NCBI RefSeq assembly: GCF_003352835.1
Contig: NZ_QLVD01000002.1
Span: 1 to 64,000, forward strand
Source: Ornithinimicrobium murale
GTDB taxonomy: Bacteria; Actinomycetota; Actinomycetes; Actinomycetales; Dermatophilaceae
Length of the DNA stretch: 64,000 nt
Reading direction: 5' to 3'
Part shown: positions 1-7,253 of the stretch, piece after piece
Layout of the letters: the number at the start of each line of letters is the position of its first letter
How positions within the stretch are numbered: position 1 is the stretch's first letter
Made by a program: the position numbers and the translations under genes
The notes under the pieces: generated by a model
What the model was told of the DNA's origin: nothing
Database searches by the model: none
What the model saw: only the letters and a program-made list of their open reading frames with translations

Positions 1-1
1 A

Positions 2-100
2 GGCAAGACATCGCGCGAGATCAAACGCTGCCTGAAACGCTACGTCGCCCGAGACCTCTACCGACTCCTCGAGCACAGGCCGGCCCAGCCAACCGCTTGA
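2..100 (+). CDS. IS110-family transposase, C-terminal end only (cut by window edge)
   Basis: Thirty-two codons of an open frame run from the window edge to TGA at 98-100. The translation contains KTSREIKRCLKRYVARDLY, which matches the conserved C-terminal tail of IS110-family transposases (K-T-K/S-R-E-x-I-R-C-L-K-R-Y). The DEDD catalytic domain lies outside the window, so integrity cannot be judged. The bases after the stop (about 98-118) look like a short IS110 right end. They run directly into an ISL3 reading frame, so this element probably sits inside or against the ISL3 left end. Confidence 0.6.
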   Translation, partial: GKTSREIKRCLKRYVARDLYRLLEHRPAQPTA

Positions 101-151
101 CAGACCATAGGAGCGTCCACCTTCACCCGCCTGGACGACCTCGGCCTGGAA

Positions 152-1390
152 GTGACCGGCCAGCGCCTCGAACCTCATCGTGCGGTGCTCGCCTGCCGGG
201 TCGTGGACCCGGACGACTGGTGCCGGCGGTGCGGATGCCAGGGTGTCCCGCGCGACACGGTGACGAGGGAGCTGGCGCACGAGCCGTTCGGGTGGCGCCC
301 CACGACCCTGCTGGTGACGGTCCGCCGGTACCGGTGCACCGAGTGCTCGCACGTGTGGCGCCAGGACACCACCGCAGCGGCTGAGCCACGGGCCAAGATC
401 TCCCGCGCCGGGCTGCGGTGGGGCCTGGTCGGGATCGTGGTCCAGCACCTGTCCATGGCCCGCGTCGCCGAAGGGCTCGCGGTGTCGTGGAACACGGCCA
501 ACGACGCGGTCCTGGCCGAAGGCAGGCGCCTGCTGATCGACAACCCGGCGCGCCTCGACGGCGTCCGCGTGGTCGGGGTCGACGAGCACGTGTGGCGGCA
601 CACCCGCAAGGGCGACAAATACGTGACCGTGATCATCGACCTCACCCCGGTGCGCGAGGGCACCGGTCCCGCGCGGCTGCTGGACGTGGTCGAGGGCCGC
701 AGCAAGAAGGCGTTCAAGGACTGGCTGGCCGACCGTGACCAGGCCTGGCGCGGCGGGGTCGAGGCCGTGGCCATGGACGGTTTCACGGGGTTCAAGACGG
801 CCGCGGCCGAGGAACTGCCCGACGCGGTGGCCGTGATGGATCCTTTCCACACGGTCCGGTTGGCCGGGGAGGCGCTGGATGAGTGCCGGCGCCGGGTGCA
901 GCAGGAGCTGCACGGGCACCGTGGCCGCAAGGGTGACCCGCTCTACTCGGCGCGGCGGACCCTGCACACCGGCGCGGACCTGCTCACCGACCGGCAGCAC
1001 GAGCGGATCGAGAAACTCTTCGCCATCGAGCAGCACGCCGAGGTCGAGTGCACCTGGGGCATCTATCAGCGGATGATCCACGCCTACCGCGAGACCGACA
1101 AGGCCACCGGCCGGGCGGAAATGGCCGCGGTCATCCAGGCCCTGGGCACCGGTGTCCCTGAGCGGCTGGTCGAGCTGCGCAAGCTCGGCCGCACCCTGGC
1201 CCGGCGGGTCTGCGACGTCCTGGCCTATTTCGAGCGGCCCCGCACCAGCAACGGACCCAGCGAGGCGATCAACGGCCGCCTTGAGCACCTGCGCGGACTG
1301 GCCCTGGGCTTCCGCAACCTCGCCCACTACATCGCCCGAGCACTGCTCGAGGCCGGCGGATTCAGGCCCCAACTACACCCTCATCTGTGA
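152..1390 (+). CDS. ISL3-family transposase, probably lacking its native start
   Basis: The product is a DDE transposase of the ISL3 family. The N-terminal part has a zinc-finger-like set (WCRRCGC near residue 25, CTEC near residue 60). VVGVDEHVW, AMDGF, MDPFH and the terminal SNGPSEAINGRLEHLRGLALGFRN give the usual DDE core and tail. From the first GTG (152) it is 412 aa. The same frame stays open back to about 101 and there encodes TFTRLDDLGLEVTG, which is normal ISL3 N-terminal sequence. No ATG/GTG/TTG precedes it, so the native start seems to have been removed at the junction with the IS110 fragment. The catalytic region looks intact, but expression is doubtful. Confidence 0.85.
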   Translation: MTGQRLEPHRAVLACRVVDPDDWCRRCGCQGVPRDTVTRELAHEPFGWRPTTLLVTVRRYRCTECSHVWRQDTTAAAEPRAKISRAGLRWGLVGIVVQHLSMARVAEGLAVSWNTANDAVLAEGRRLLIDNPARLDGVRVVGVDEHVWRHTRKGDKYVTVIIDLTPVREGTGPARLLDVVEGRSKKAFKDWLADRDQAWRGGVEAVAMDGFTGFKTAAAEELPDAVAVMDPFHTVRLAGEALDECRRRVQQELHGHRGRKGDPLYSARRTLHTGADLLTDRQHERIEKLFAIEQHAEVECTWGIYQRMIHAYRETDKATGRAEMAAVIQALGTGVPERLVELRKLGRTLARRVCDVLAYFERPRTSNGPSEAINGRLEHLRGLALGFRNLAHYIARALLEAGGFRPQLHPHL

Positions 1391-1530
1391 AGAGCCGGTA
1401 ATGTGACGAAACCGTCCATCGAGCAGGAACCAGGCAGGAGACATCCCAACATCGACGCGAGCGACTCGCGGCATGTGCGGATACTTACTCGTCCAGCCTG
1501 CGATGAGCGCAGCTGGCTGCGCCCCGAAGG
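1391..1530. other. Short intergenic stretch, no gene seen
   Basis: There are 140 bp between the ISL3 stop and the 3' end of the minus-strand lipoprotein gene. They include the ISL3 right end. I see no convincing open frame or hairpin terminator. Confidence 0.5.
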
Positions 1531-2088
1531 TCAGCCGACGAGGTCCTCAAGTGTCGGCTCAGGGCACTTCTCGAGCATGCGGGGGCCTTGGTCTGGTGGT
1601 ACCGCGGCGTGAGGGTTCCAGGTCTCGACGTTTGTCCCCACAGCCGCGGCACGGTGTGCCTCCACGAACACGTCCTCGGAGGGCGGCTCAGGGACCGTTA
1701 TCCCTTCGGCTTCTAGACAGGCTGCGACCTCCAGGTTGAGCGCGAAGTATGCCCGGATCTCGGCATCGCTGAGTGGCTGATAAGTCGGCAGCGGCCCCGC
1801 TTCCAGCGTGCATGCGTCGAGATCCTGGTTGTATCGTTCGCCAACCTCGGGTCCGGGATCCACACCGTCGTAGGTGATGCCTCCGCCATCATCAGTCAAC
1901 TTAACTGGCCAACCTCGCTCAGTCAGGCACGACATCACGCTGGTCTGGAAATCATTCGCACGTTCGATCTCTGCCGACCGCGGCTCAGTCTCACCTGTGC
2001 CAACAGATTCTTCTGAGGCATCACTCGAGCAACCACTCACGACCAGCACCACTGCTAGCGCGCCAACACGGAGCGATCTGGACCACAT
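1531..2088 (-). CDS. Putative secreted lipoprotein, function unknown
   Basis: The 185-aa product has a classic lipoprotein signal: two arginines, a hydrophobic stretch and the lipobox VSGC with Cys near residue 20. A Ser/Glu-rich linker follows, then a small domain with four further cysteines (SCLTERGWP, DACTLEAG, AACLEAEG, EKCPEP) that could form two disulfides outside the membrane. The start is supported by AAGGAGG seven bases before ATG. Proteins with this paired-cysteine pattern are common and uncharacterised in Micrococcales. It stands alone between the IS cluster and selD. Confidence 0.75.
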   Translation of the reverse strand: MWSRSLRVGALAVVLVVSGCSSDASEESVGTGETEPRSAEIERANDFQTSVMSCLTERGWPVKLTDDGGGITYDGVDPGPEVGERYNQDLDACTLEAGPLPTYQPLSDAEIRAYFALNLEVAACLEAEGITVPEPPSEDVFVEAHRAAAVGTNVETWNPHAAVPPDQGPRMLEKCPEPTLEDLVG

Positions 2089-2348
2089 AGATATCCTCCT
2101 TGGTCAGGGTTCGAGACCCACCCATCACGCCCGAGCGCCAATTCTGGGCGAGCAGTGCCCAGCACTGACTCCCACACTATGGGCGGTCCCTCCGAATACC
2201 GTCCGACTCTCGGCAGTTGAGTGCTGTCACGACCATCAGCAAGCAGAGCGCTCAGGGCGCGGATCCATCACATTCCGCTTCGTCAGTGCGCTGCTCTCGA
2301 CGCTCGAGTCCGCTGACGTGCGTTACGAGACCAGGGCTCCCCACGCCC
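2089..2348. other. Intergenic region between lipoprotein gene and selD
   Basis: These 260 bp hold the lipoprotein promoter side and the selD 3' flank. I see no convincing ORF, RNA or repeat. A T-arm-like GGGTTCGAGACCC near 2106-2118 has no acceptor partner. Confidence 0.4.
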
Positions 2349-3353
2349 TCACGCGACCGCGACCAGCACACCCTCGCCCAGGCTGCCTGCCGACACCGTC
2401 TCCCCCACCACCGGTGCGCCCGGGATCTCTCCCACCACGAGCAGACCGCCAGAGGTCTGGGCGTCGGCCAGCAGGATCAGCTCGTCCTCCCCGACACCTA
2501 GGGTCGACAGGTGCGGACGCACCCAGTCCAGGTTGCGTCGGGACCCGCCCGGCACATGACCGGCGGCGAGCGCCTCACGGGACTCCGCGACATACGGCAC
2601 CGCAGCGGCATCGACCCGGGCGGCGACGCCGGAGGCCCGGCACATCTTGTAGAGATGCCCCAGGAGCCCGAAGCCGGTGACATCCGTCGCCGCCCTCACC
2701 CCTGCCGCCAGGGCGGCGCGGGAGGCGTCCCTGTTGAGCGCGACCATGCTCTCGACCGCCTCGGTGCTCACCTCGCCGGTGGTCTTGTGCCGGTTGTTGA
2801 GCACGCCCACTCCCAGCGGCTTGGTGAGTGAGATCGGCAGTCCGGGTTCGGCCGCGTCGTTGCGCATGAGCCGAGCGGGGTCAGCAGTTCCGGTGACCGC
2901 CATGCCGAACATAGGCTCGGGCCCGTCGATGCTGTGCCCGCCGATCACCGGGCAGCCGGCCTGGGACGCCACGTCCAGGCCACCGCGCAGCACCTCCCGC
3001 AGGAGCTCGGTCGGCAGCGCCTCGCGGGGCCAGGCCACGAGGTTGATCGCCATGACCGGCGTGCCGCCCATCGCGTAGATGTCCGACAGGGCGTTGGCCG
3101 CAGCAATCCTGCCCCAGTCGTAGGCGTCGTCGATCACCGGCGTGAAGAAGTCGGCCGTGGACAGCAACGCCGTCCCGCCCTCGATCCGCACCGCCGCCGC
3201 GTCGTCACCGTCGTCCAGCCCGACGAGCACCTCGGCGGTGGGCGAGGGGATCGAGCCGTGCAGCCCGGCGACGATCTGCTCCAGCTCGCCGGCCGGGATC
3301 TTGCACGCGCAGCCGCCGCCGCGCGCGAACTGGGTCAGCCGAGTCGGATCCAT
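2349..3353 (-). CDS. selD: Selenide, water dikinase
   Basis: SelD makes selenophosphate from selenide and ATP, the selenium donor for selenocysteyl-tRNA synthesis. The product is 334 aa, the usual length. The N-terminal glycine-rich loop GGGCACKIP carries the catalytic Cys15 and Lys18, so this is the Cys form rather than the Sec form. Also present are STADFFTPVIDD, AMGGTPVMAIN, GGHSID, TDVTGFGLLGHL and DAQTSGGLL, all family hallmarks. It diverges from tRNA-Sec, whose 5' end is 37 bp from the ATG, so the two promoters must overlap or sit inside the genes. selB follows the tRNA on the opposite strand. Confidence 0.96.
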   Translation of the reverse strand: MDPTRLTQFARGGGCACKIPAGELEQIVAGLHGSIPSPTAEVLVGLDDGDDAAAVRIEGGTALLSTADFFTPVIDDAYDWGRIAAANALSDIYAMGGTPVMAINLVAWPREALPTELLREVLRGGLDVASQAGCPVIGGHSIDGPEPMFGMAVTGTADPARLMRNDAAEPGLPISLTKPLGVGVLNNRHKTTGEVSTEAVESMVALNRDASRAALAAGVRAATDVTGFGLLGHLYKMCRASGVAARVDAAAVPYVAESREALAAGHVPGGSRRNLDWVRPHLSTLGVGEDELILLADAQTSGGLLVVGEIPGAPVVGETVSAGSLGEGVLVAVA

Positions 3354-3390
3354 GTCCTCACCGTATGTCGTGGCGACTAGGCTGCGAGGC

Positions 3391-3486
3391 GGAGGCGTCT
3401 GGGTTCCTGGTGGGCCCCCCGGTCTTCAACACCGGTGAGGCCGAGCAGCTCGGTCTGGCGGGTTCGATTCCCGTCCGCCTCCGCCA
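3391..3486 (+). tRNA. selC: tRNA-Sec (UCA anticodon)
   Basis: This is a 96-nt tRNA with encoded CCA. The acceptor strands GGAGGCG (3391) and CGCCTCC (ending 3482) pair, with a likely eighth position mismatched. The anticodon stem CCGGT/ACCGG holds loop CTTCAAC, with anticodon TCA at 3426-3428. The long variable arm (about 3434-3457) folds as AGGCCGAG with CTCGGTCT. The T-arm is GCGGG-TTCGATT-CCCGT. A UCA anticodon, extra-long variable arm and long acceptor/D stems identify tRNA-Sec, which reads UGA with SelB. It lies between selD and selB. Confidence 0.95.
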
Positions 3487-3577
3487 CACGTCCCCGATCA
3501 CGGGAGTATGCCGGATGGTCCCGGCGGGAAGGGAGCGCGGGAGGATGCCGGTCGGTCCCGACAGGGAGGCAGCGCGG

Positions 3578-5437
3578 GTGAAGCGGGTGCTCGCCACCGC
3601 CGGCCACGTCGACCACGGCAAGTCGACGCTGGTGAGGGCGCTCACCGGCCGCGACCCCGACCGCCTCGCCCAGGAGAAGGACCGGGGCCTGACCATCGAG
3701 CTCGGCTTCGCCTGGACGACGCTGCCCAGCGGTGTGGACGTCGCGCTGGTCGACGTGCCCGGTCACCAGCGCTTCATCGGCACCACCCTCGCCGGCCTCG
3801 GTCCGGCCTCCGCCGTGCTGTTCGTGGTCGCTGCTGACCAGGGATGGCAGGCCCAGAGCTCCGAGCACCTGGCCGCAGTCCGTGCCCTGGGCATCCGGGA
3901 TGGTGTGCTCGTGCTGACCCGCTGCGACCTGGCGGACCCCGACCGGCAGCGAGCGGTCCAGGAGGAGGCCCGGCGCCACCTCAGCGCGGCCGGCCTGACC
4001 CTGCCGGCGTGCCCCGTCTCGGCCGTGACGGGCGAGGGCATGGATGCACTGCGGGTGGCCCTCGACGATCTCGTGGATCGGATGCCTGCCCCCGACCCGG
4101 CGGCACCGGTGCGGCTGTGGTGCGACCGCTCGTTCACCGTGCCCGGCGCCGGCACCGTCGTCACCGGGACCCTCGGCGCCGGCACCCTGCGGACCGGCGA
4201 CCACCTCACCCTGCTCTCCGGCGACCGTTCCCGCGAGGTGGTCGTCAGGGGCCTGCACAGCGAGGACGTCGCCCACGACGTCGTCGGGCCGGTGTCCCGG
4301 GTGGCAGTCAACCTGCGGCGCACCGAGACCGAGCTGGCCGGCCGCGCCTCGGTCCTGTTCACCCCCGGCGCGTATGCCGTGGCGCAGGTCATCGACGTCG
4401 CGCTCACCTCCATGGACGCCGGGCTGGCGCAGCCGGCGCGTCCGGACCTGCACCGTGCAATCCCTCCGGAGCAGGCCGTCCTGCACGTCGGGACCGCGTC
4501 GCTCTCAGCGCACGTGCGGCCGCTCGACGACGGACGGCACGCCCGGGTGACCGTGTCGGCTCCCGTGCCATGGCACGTGGGCGACCTGGCGATCCTGCGC
4601 GACCCCGGAGACCGACGCCTGTGGTCGATCCGCGTGCTGGACGTCGACCCCCTGCCGTTGCGGCGGCGCGGCGCAGCGGCCCGCCGAGCCGCGGCACTGG
4701 CAGAGAGCGGAGACCCTGCCGGCACCAGACTGCGGTCCCGCTCGGCGGTGCACCCGGACGTCCTGGCCCGGCTGGGTCTGCCCGAACCGGCCGGCGGCAT
4801 CCGGATCGGCGGGTGGCTGGTCGACCCGGCGGCGCTCGAGGACTGGGTCGAGCGGCTGGCCGGGTTGCTGCGGGACCACCACGCACAGCACCCGCTGAGC
4901 CACGGCATACCGCTGGCTGCCGCGGCCCGCGGGCTGAGCCTGCCGGACCATCTGCGTCCGGTCGACGACGGCGGGTCCCTCCCCCGCGACCTGCCCGATC
5001 CTGCCCCCGACCTCGTGCGCTACCTGGCCCGGGCCGCCGGGCTGCGGGTCGCGGGCGGTCGGGTCCACGCCCCCGGCTCCGATGGTCTCGGCGCCGCGGA
5101 GGCCGCGGTGGCACGCGTCGAGACGCGACTGCGCGAGGATCCGTTCGCTGCACCGGACCGCGATGAGCTCGCCGACCTGGGGCTGGGCGCCACCGAGCTC
5201 GCCGCCGCGGCGCGCACCGGGCGGCTCCTGCGGTTGACCGGCGACGTCGTGCTGCTGCCCGACGGGCCCGCCCGGGCGATGCGTGAGCTCGTGACGCTGG
5301 AGCAGCCGTTCACCCTCAGCGCCGCCCGGCAGGCGCTGGGCACCACCCGCCGGGTGGCCGTGCCGCTCCTGGAGCACCTGGACGGGCGCGGGTGGACCCG
5401 CCGCCTCGACGGCCAGCTCCGCCAGGTCTCCCCCTAA
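3578..5437 (+). CDS. selB: Selenocysteine-specific translation elongation factor
   Basis: SelB is the GTPase that brings Sec-tRNA-Sec to the ribosome at UGA codons with a SECIS hairpin. The 619-aa product begins MKRVLATAGHVDHGKSTL (GTG read as Met; P-loop). It continues with the G2 region EKDRGLTIELGF, G3 DVPGHQRF and G4 TRCD, then EF-Tu-like beta barrels (PGAGTVVTGTL) and C-terminal winged-helix repeats that would bind SECIS RNA. I chose GTG 3578 because GGGAGG lies eight bases upstream. An in-frame ATG at 3545 is possible. The frame is open through the tRNA gene, which is not credible coding. No selA separates tRNA-Sec and selB. Confidence 0.95.
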   Translation: MKRVLATAGHVDHGKSTLVRALTGRDPDRLAQEKDRGLTIELGFAWTTLPSGVDVALVDVPGHQRFIGTTLAGLGPASAVLFVVAADQGWQAQSSEHLAAVRALGIRDGVLVLTRCDLADPDRQRAVQEEARRHLSAAGLTLPACPVSAVTGEGMDALRVALDDLVDRMPAPDPAAPVRLWCDRSFTVPGAGTVVTGTLGAGTLRTGDHLTLLSGDRSREVVVRGLHSEDVAHDVVGPVSRVAVNLRRTETELAGRASVLFTPGAYAVAQVIDVALTSMDAGLAQPARPDLHRAIPPEQAVLHVGTASLSAHVRPLDDGRHARVTVSAPVPWHVGDLAILRDPGDRRLWSIRVLDVDPLPLRRRGAAARRAAALAESGDPAGTRLRSRSAVHPDVLARLGLPEPAGGIRIGGWLVDPAALEDWVERLAGLLRDHHAQHPLSHGIPLAAAARGLSLPDHLRPVDDGGSLPRDLPDPAPDLVRYLARAAGLRVAGGRVHAPGSDGLGAAEAAVARVETRLREDPFAAPDRDELADLGLGATELAAAARTGRLLRLTGDVVLLPDGPARAMRELVTLEQPFTLSAARQALGTTRRVAVPLLEHLDGRGWTRRLDGQLRQVSP

Positions 5438-5960
5438 TTTTGGGGAGGTTTGGACCACCTCGCGCGCTTTTTGGGGACGTTTGGCCCGCCTCGGCTCGCG
5501 CGCGCTTTTGGGGACGTTTGGACCGGGACCGCCCCGCTCTCCTGGCGGACATTCGGCCCCTGGACGGTCCGCTTGCGTGTCATGCGGTTTCGGTGTGGCG
5601 ATAGTCAGGCTGTGGCCCGAATGCTGCAGGACCGAGATCGCATGACAGAGCACAGGACGGCTCAGGTGGCGCCCGAGGACCTGCCACGCGGCTCGAGCAG
5701 CCGCAGCGGCCCGGCAGTCAGCGTGCGATGACGGCCGAACGCTCGGCAGGTGATGCCGCACGGCCAGCGGGCTCTGCAGGTGGCGCAGCACGGCCTGCGG
5801 GCTCTGCAGGTGGCGCAGCACGGCCAGTGGGCTCTGCAGGTGACGTCAAATAGCGCATCAAATGCCGAGCTCAAACTGGGTCAACGCCGAATGCAGAGCC
5901 TGGGTGAGACATCGCCGCATGGTGCGATGGTCAGACTCATCACGTGAGGGCCGACCTAGT
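5438..5960. repeat. Composite intergenic repeat, copy A
   Basis: A block of more than 500 bp starts on the base after the selB stop and has no credible gene. In order it holds: three copies of TTTTGGGGA(C/G)GTTTGG (about 5438, 5471, 5505); a 68-bp element at 5579-5646 with imperfect inverted ends GTCATGCGGTTTCGGT and ACCGAGATCGCATGAC; four 30-bp tandem units at about 5732-5850; a core containing GCGCATCAAATGC; and a tail with CGCCGCATGGTGCGATGGT. The same modules in the same order occur at 59451-59960 after another gene's stop. The small frames crossing the 30-bp array are repeat artefacts. Confidence 0.8.
5732..5850 (+). repeat. 30-bp tandem repeat array in copy A
   Basis: GCTCTGCAGG recurs at 5771, 5801 and 5831, exactly 30 bp apart. 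A diverged GCTCGGCAGG at 5741 precedes them. The full unit reads CGGCCAGCGG, GCTCTGCAGG, TGGCGCAGCA. The units are contiguous with no unique spacers, so this is not a CRISPR array. Confidence 0.85.
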
Positions 5961-6125
5961 GGGGTCCATTCCCGCACGACCGTTGACCCAGTGGGGTCCA
6001 GCCGCGGCGCAGGCGCCAATAACCCGTTGCGGCGGCGCGGTGTCCTGCGCGACCCTGGCACACGACATACGGCAGTTGCCGTGGCCACGGGACCGCTCGA
6101 CGGCCCCTGAGGAGAGGAGCAGGAC

Positions 6126-6221
6126 ATGTTCACGACTGTCTCCGGTGTGCCCACCAGCCACCTTCCCTCTCTCAGGAGCTCACGTGCACGCACAGCACCA
6201 GGACCTCGCGTCCGCCCGTAA
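6126..6221 (+). CDS. Possible 31-aa leader peptide overlapping the kinase gene start
   Basis: ATG at 6126 is preceded by GAGGAGAGGAGCAGGAC, a very strong ribosome-binding site. The short frame (begins MFTTVSGVPTSHLPSL, ends RVRP) terminates at TAA 6219-6221. It overlaps the GTG start of the RIO kinase at 6184 in another frame. The better SD belongs to the small ORF, so translational coupling or attenuation of the downstream kinase is plausible. No homology can be checked here. Confidence 0.35.
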   Translation: MFTTVSGVPTSHLPSLRSSRARTAPGPRVRP

Positions 6222-7131
6222 CACCCAGCGCCCCACCGAGCGCACCCCACACCACCCGACCGGCCAGCGCGCCGACGACATCGACCCCTTCTTCGTCTTC
6301 GACTATGTCCCGATCGACGGCCCCGACGACACCCCGCGCGACGGGGACGGCGGGGGCGCCGAGGACACCACCGAGGACCAACGGTTCACCACCTACTGGG
6401 ACGTCGACAAGGGCTGCCGCGGACCGGCGCCCGTGCCCGACTGGGTCGTCACCGACTCCGGCGCCATCGACACCGACCTCGGCGTGCTCAAGACCGGCAA
6501 GGAGGCCGACGTCTTCCTCCTGGAGCGCACCGCCCCCGACGGCACCGGCATCGTCATGGCAGCCAAGCGCTACCGCGACCTCGACCACCGCAGCTTCCGC
6601 CGCAGCGGTGTCTACACCGAGAGCCGCACCGCCCGCCGCAGCCGCGACCGACGTGCTCTGACCCGCAAGTCCAGCTACGGTCGCTCGGTCGCCGCCGTCC
6701 AGTGGGCGATCGCCGAGTGGGACGCCCTCTGCCGCTACTGGTCCGCCGGGCTGCCGGTCCCCTACCCGGTCCAGGTCGATGGCACCGAGATCCTGATGGA
6801 GCTCATCGAGTATGCCGACACGCCAGCCCCCAGACTGGCGCAGGTCAGGCCTGGGCCGGACCTGCTGGAGGAGTACTTCGAGCAGCTCGGCACCGCGATC
6901 TCGGTGATGGCCGGCGAGGGACTCGCCCACGGCGACCTGTCCGCCTACAACATCCTGGCCGCCGGTGAGCGGCTGGTGATCATCGACCTGCCGCAGGTCA
7001 TCGACCTGATCGCCAACCCCAACGGCCCGGAGCTGCTCATGCGGGACTGCCGCAATGTCTGCTCCTGGTTCCAGGCACGCGGCCTCGACGTCGACCCCCA
7101 GGTGCTGTTCGAGGAGGTCAAGCCGGTGTGA
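6184..7131 (+). CDS. RIO-type serine protein kinase
   Basis: This is an atypical RIO1-like kinase of 315 aa. After an acidic N-terminal region (DDIDPFFVFDY, DDTPRDGDGGG), the ATP-binding segment LKTGKEADVFLLE is followed by the lysine in AAKRYRD. The catalytic loop is AHGDLSAYNIL and the metal-binding segment is IIDLPQVID. All are signature RIO elements. In archaea and eukaryotes RIO1 acts in small-subunit ribosome maturation; the bacterial role is unknown. I chose GTG 6184, which has AGGAG five bases upstream. Reading further back would run through non-coding repeat. The gene appears monocistronic. Confidence 0.85.
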   Translation: MHAQHQDLASARNTQRPTERTPHHPTGQRADDIDPFFVFDYVPIDGPDDTPRDGDGGGAEDTTEDQRFTTYWDVDKGCRGPAPVPDWVVTDSGAIDTDLGVLKTGKEADVFLLERTAPDGTGIVMAAKRYRDLDHRSFRRSGVYTESRTARRSRDRRALTRKSSYGRSVAAVQWAIAEWDALCRYWSAGLPVPYPVQVDGTEILMELIEYADTPAPRLAQVRPGPDLLEEYFEQLGTAISVMAGEGLAHGDLSAYNILAAGERLVIIDLPQVIDLIANPNGPELLMRDCRNVCSWFQARGLDVDPQVLFEEVKPV

Positions 7132-7253
7132 ACAACCCTGGACTCCCGTGATCCCTTCTGCCACACTGCGCTTCGAGGGCACAAGGGTCCGTGGCCTTTC
7201 CGCAAGCGCCAGAACCTTGGCGGACACACCGTCGTGCACACCAGAGGATCTTC

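Larger units (their letters stand above)
1..1402 (+). mobile_element. Insertion-sequence cluster: IS110 remnant joined to ISL3 element
   Basis: Two unrelated transposase frames lie head-to-tail with only about 20 bp between the IS110 stop and ISL3 coding sequence. The ISL3 right end lies just past its stop codon (about 1370-1395, containing CTCATCTGTGAAGAGCC). No matching inverted left end is visible before 119. The simplest reading is that the IS110 element inserted in, or recombined with, the 5' end of the ISL3 element. The cluster borders a lineage-type lipoprotein gene and the selenocysteine locus. Confidence 0.6.

Noticed and set aside
2100..2125. T-arm-like GGGTTCGAGACCC suggesting a tRNA fragment
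   Set aside because: No acceptor strand, anticodon arm or CCA is found around it.
3365..3577. Long N-terminal extension of SelB
   Set aside because: It would translate through the tRNA-Sec gene; SelB homology and an SD start at 3578.
5732..5850. Possible CRISPR array from 30-bp regular repeats
   Set aside because: The units are contiguous, with no unique spacers, and no cas genes are nearby.
5750..5947. Small ORF encoding a repeated RALQVAQHG-type peptide
   Set aside because: It arises because 30 bp equals ten codons; it has no SD and copy B does not preserve the frame.
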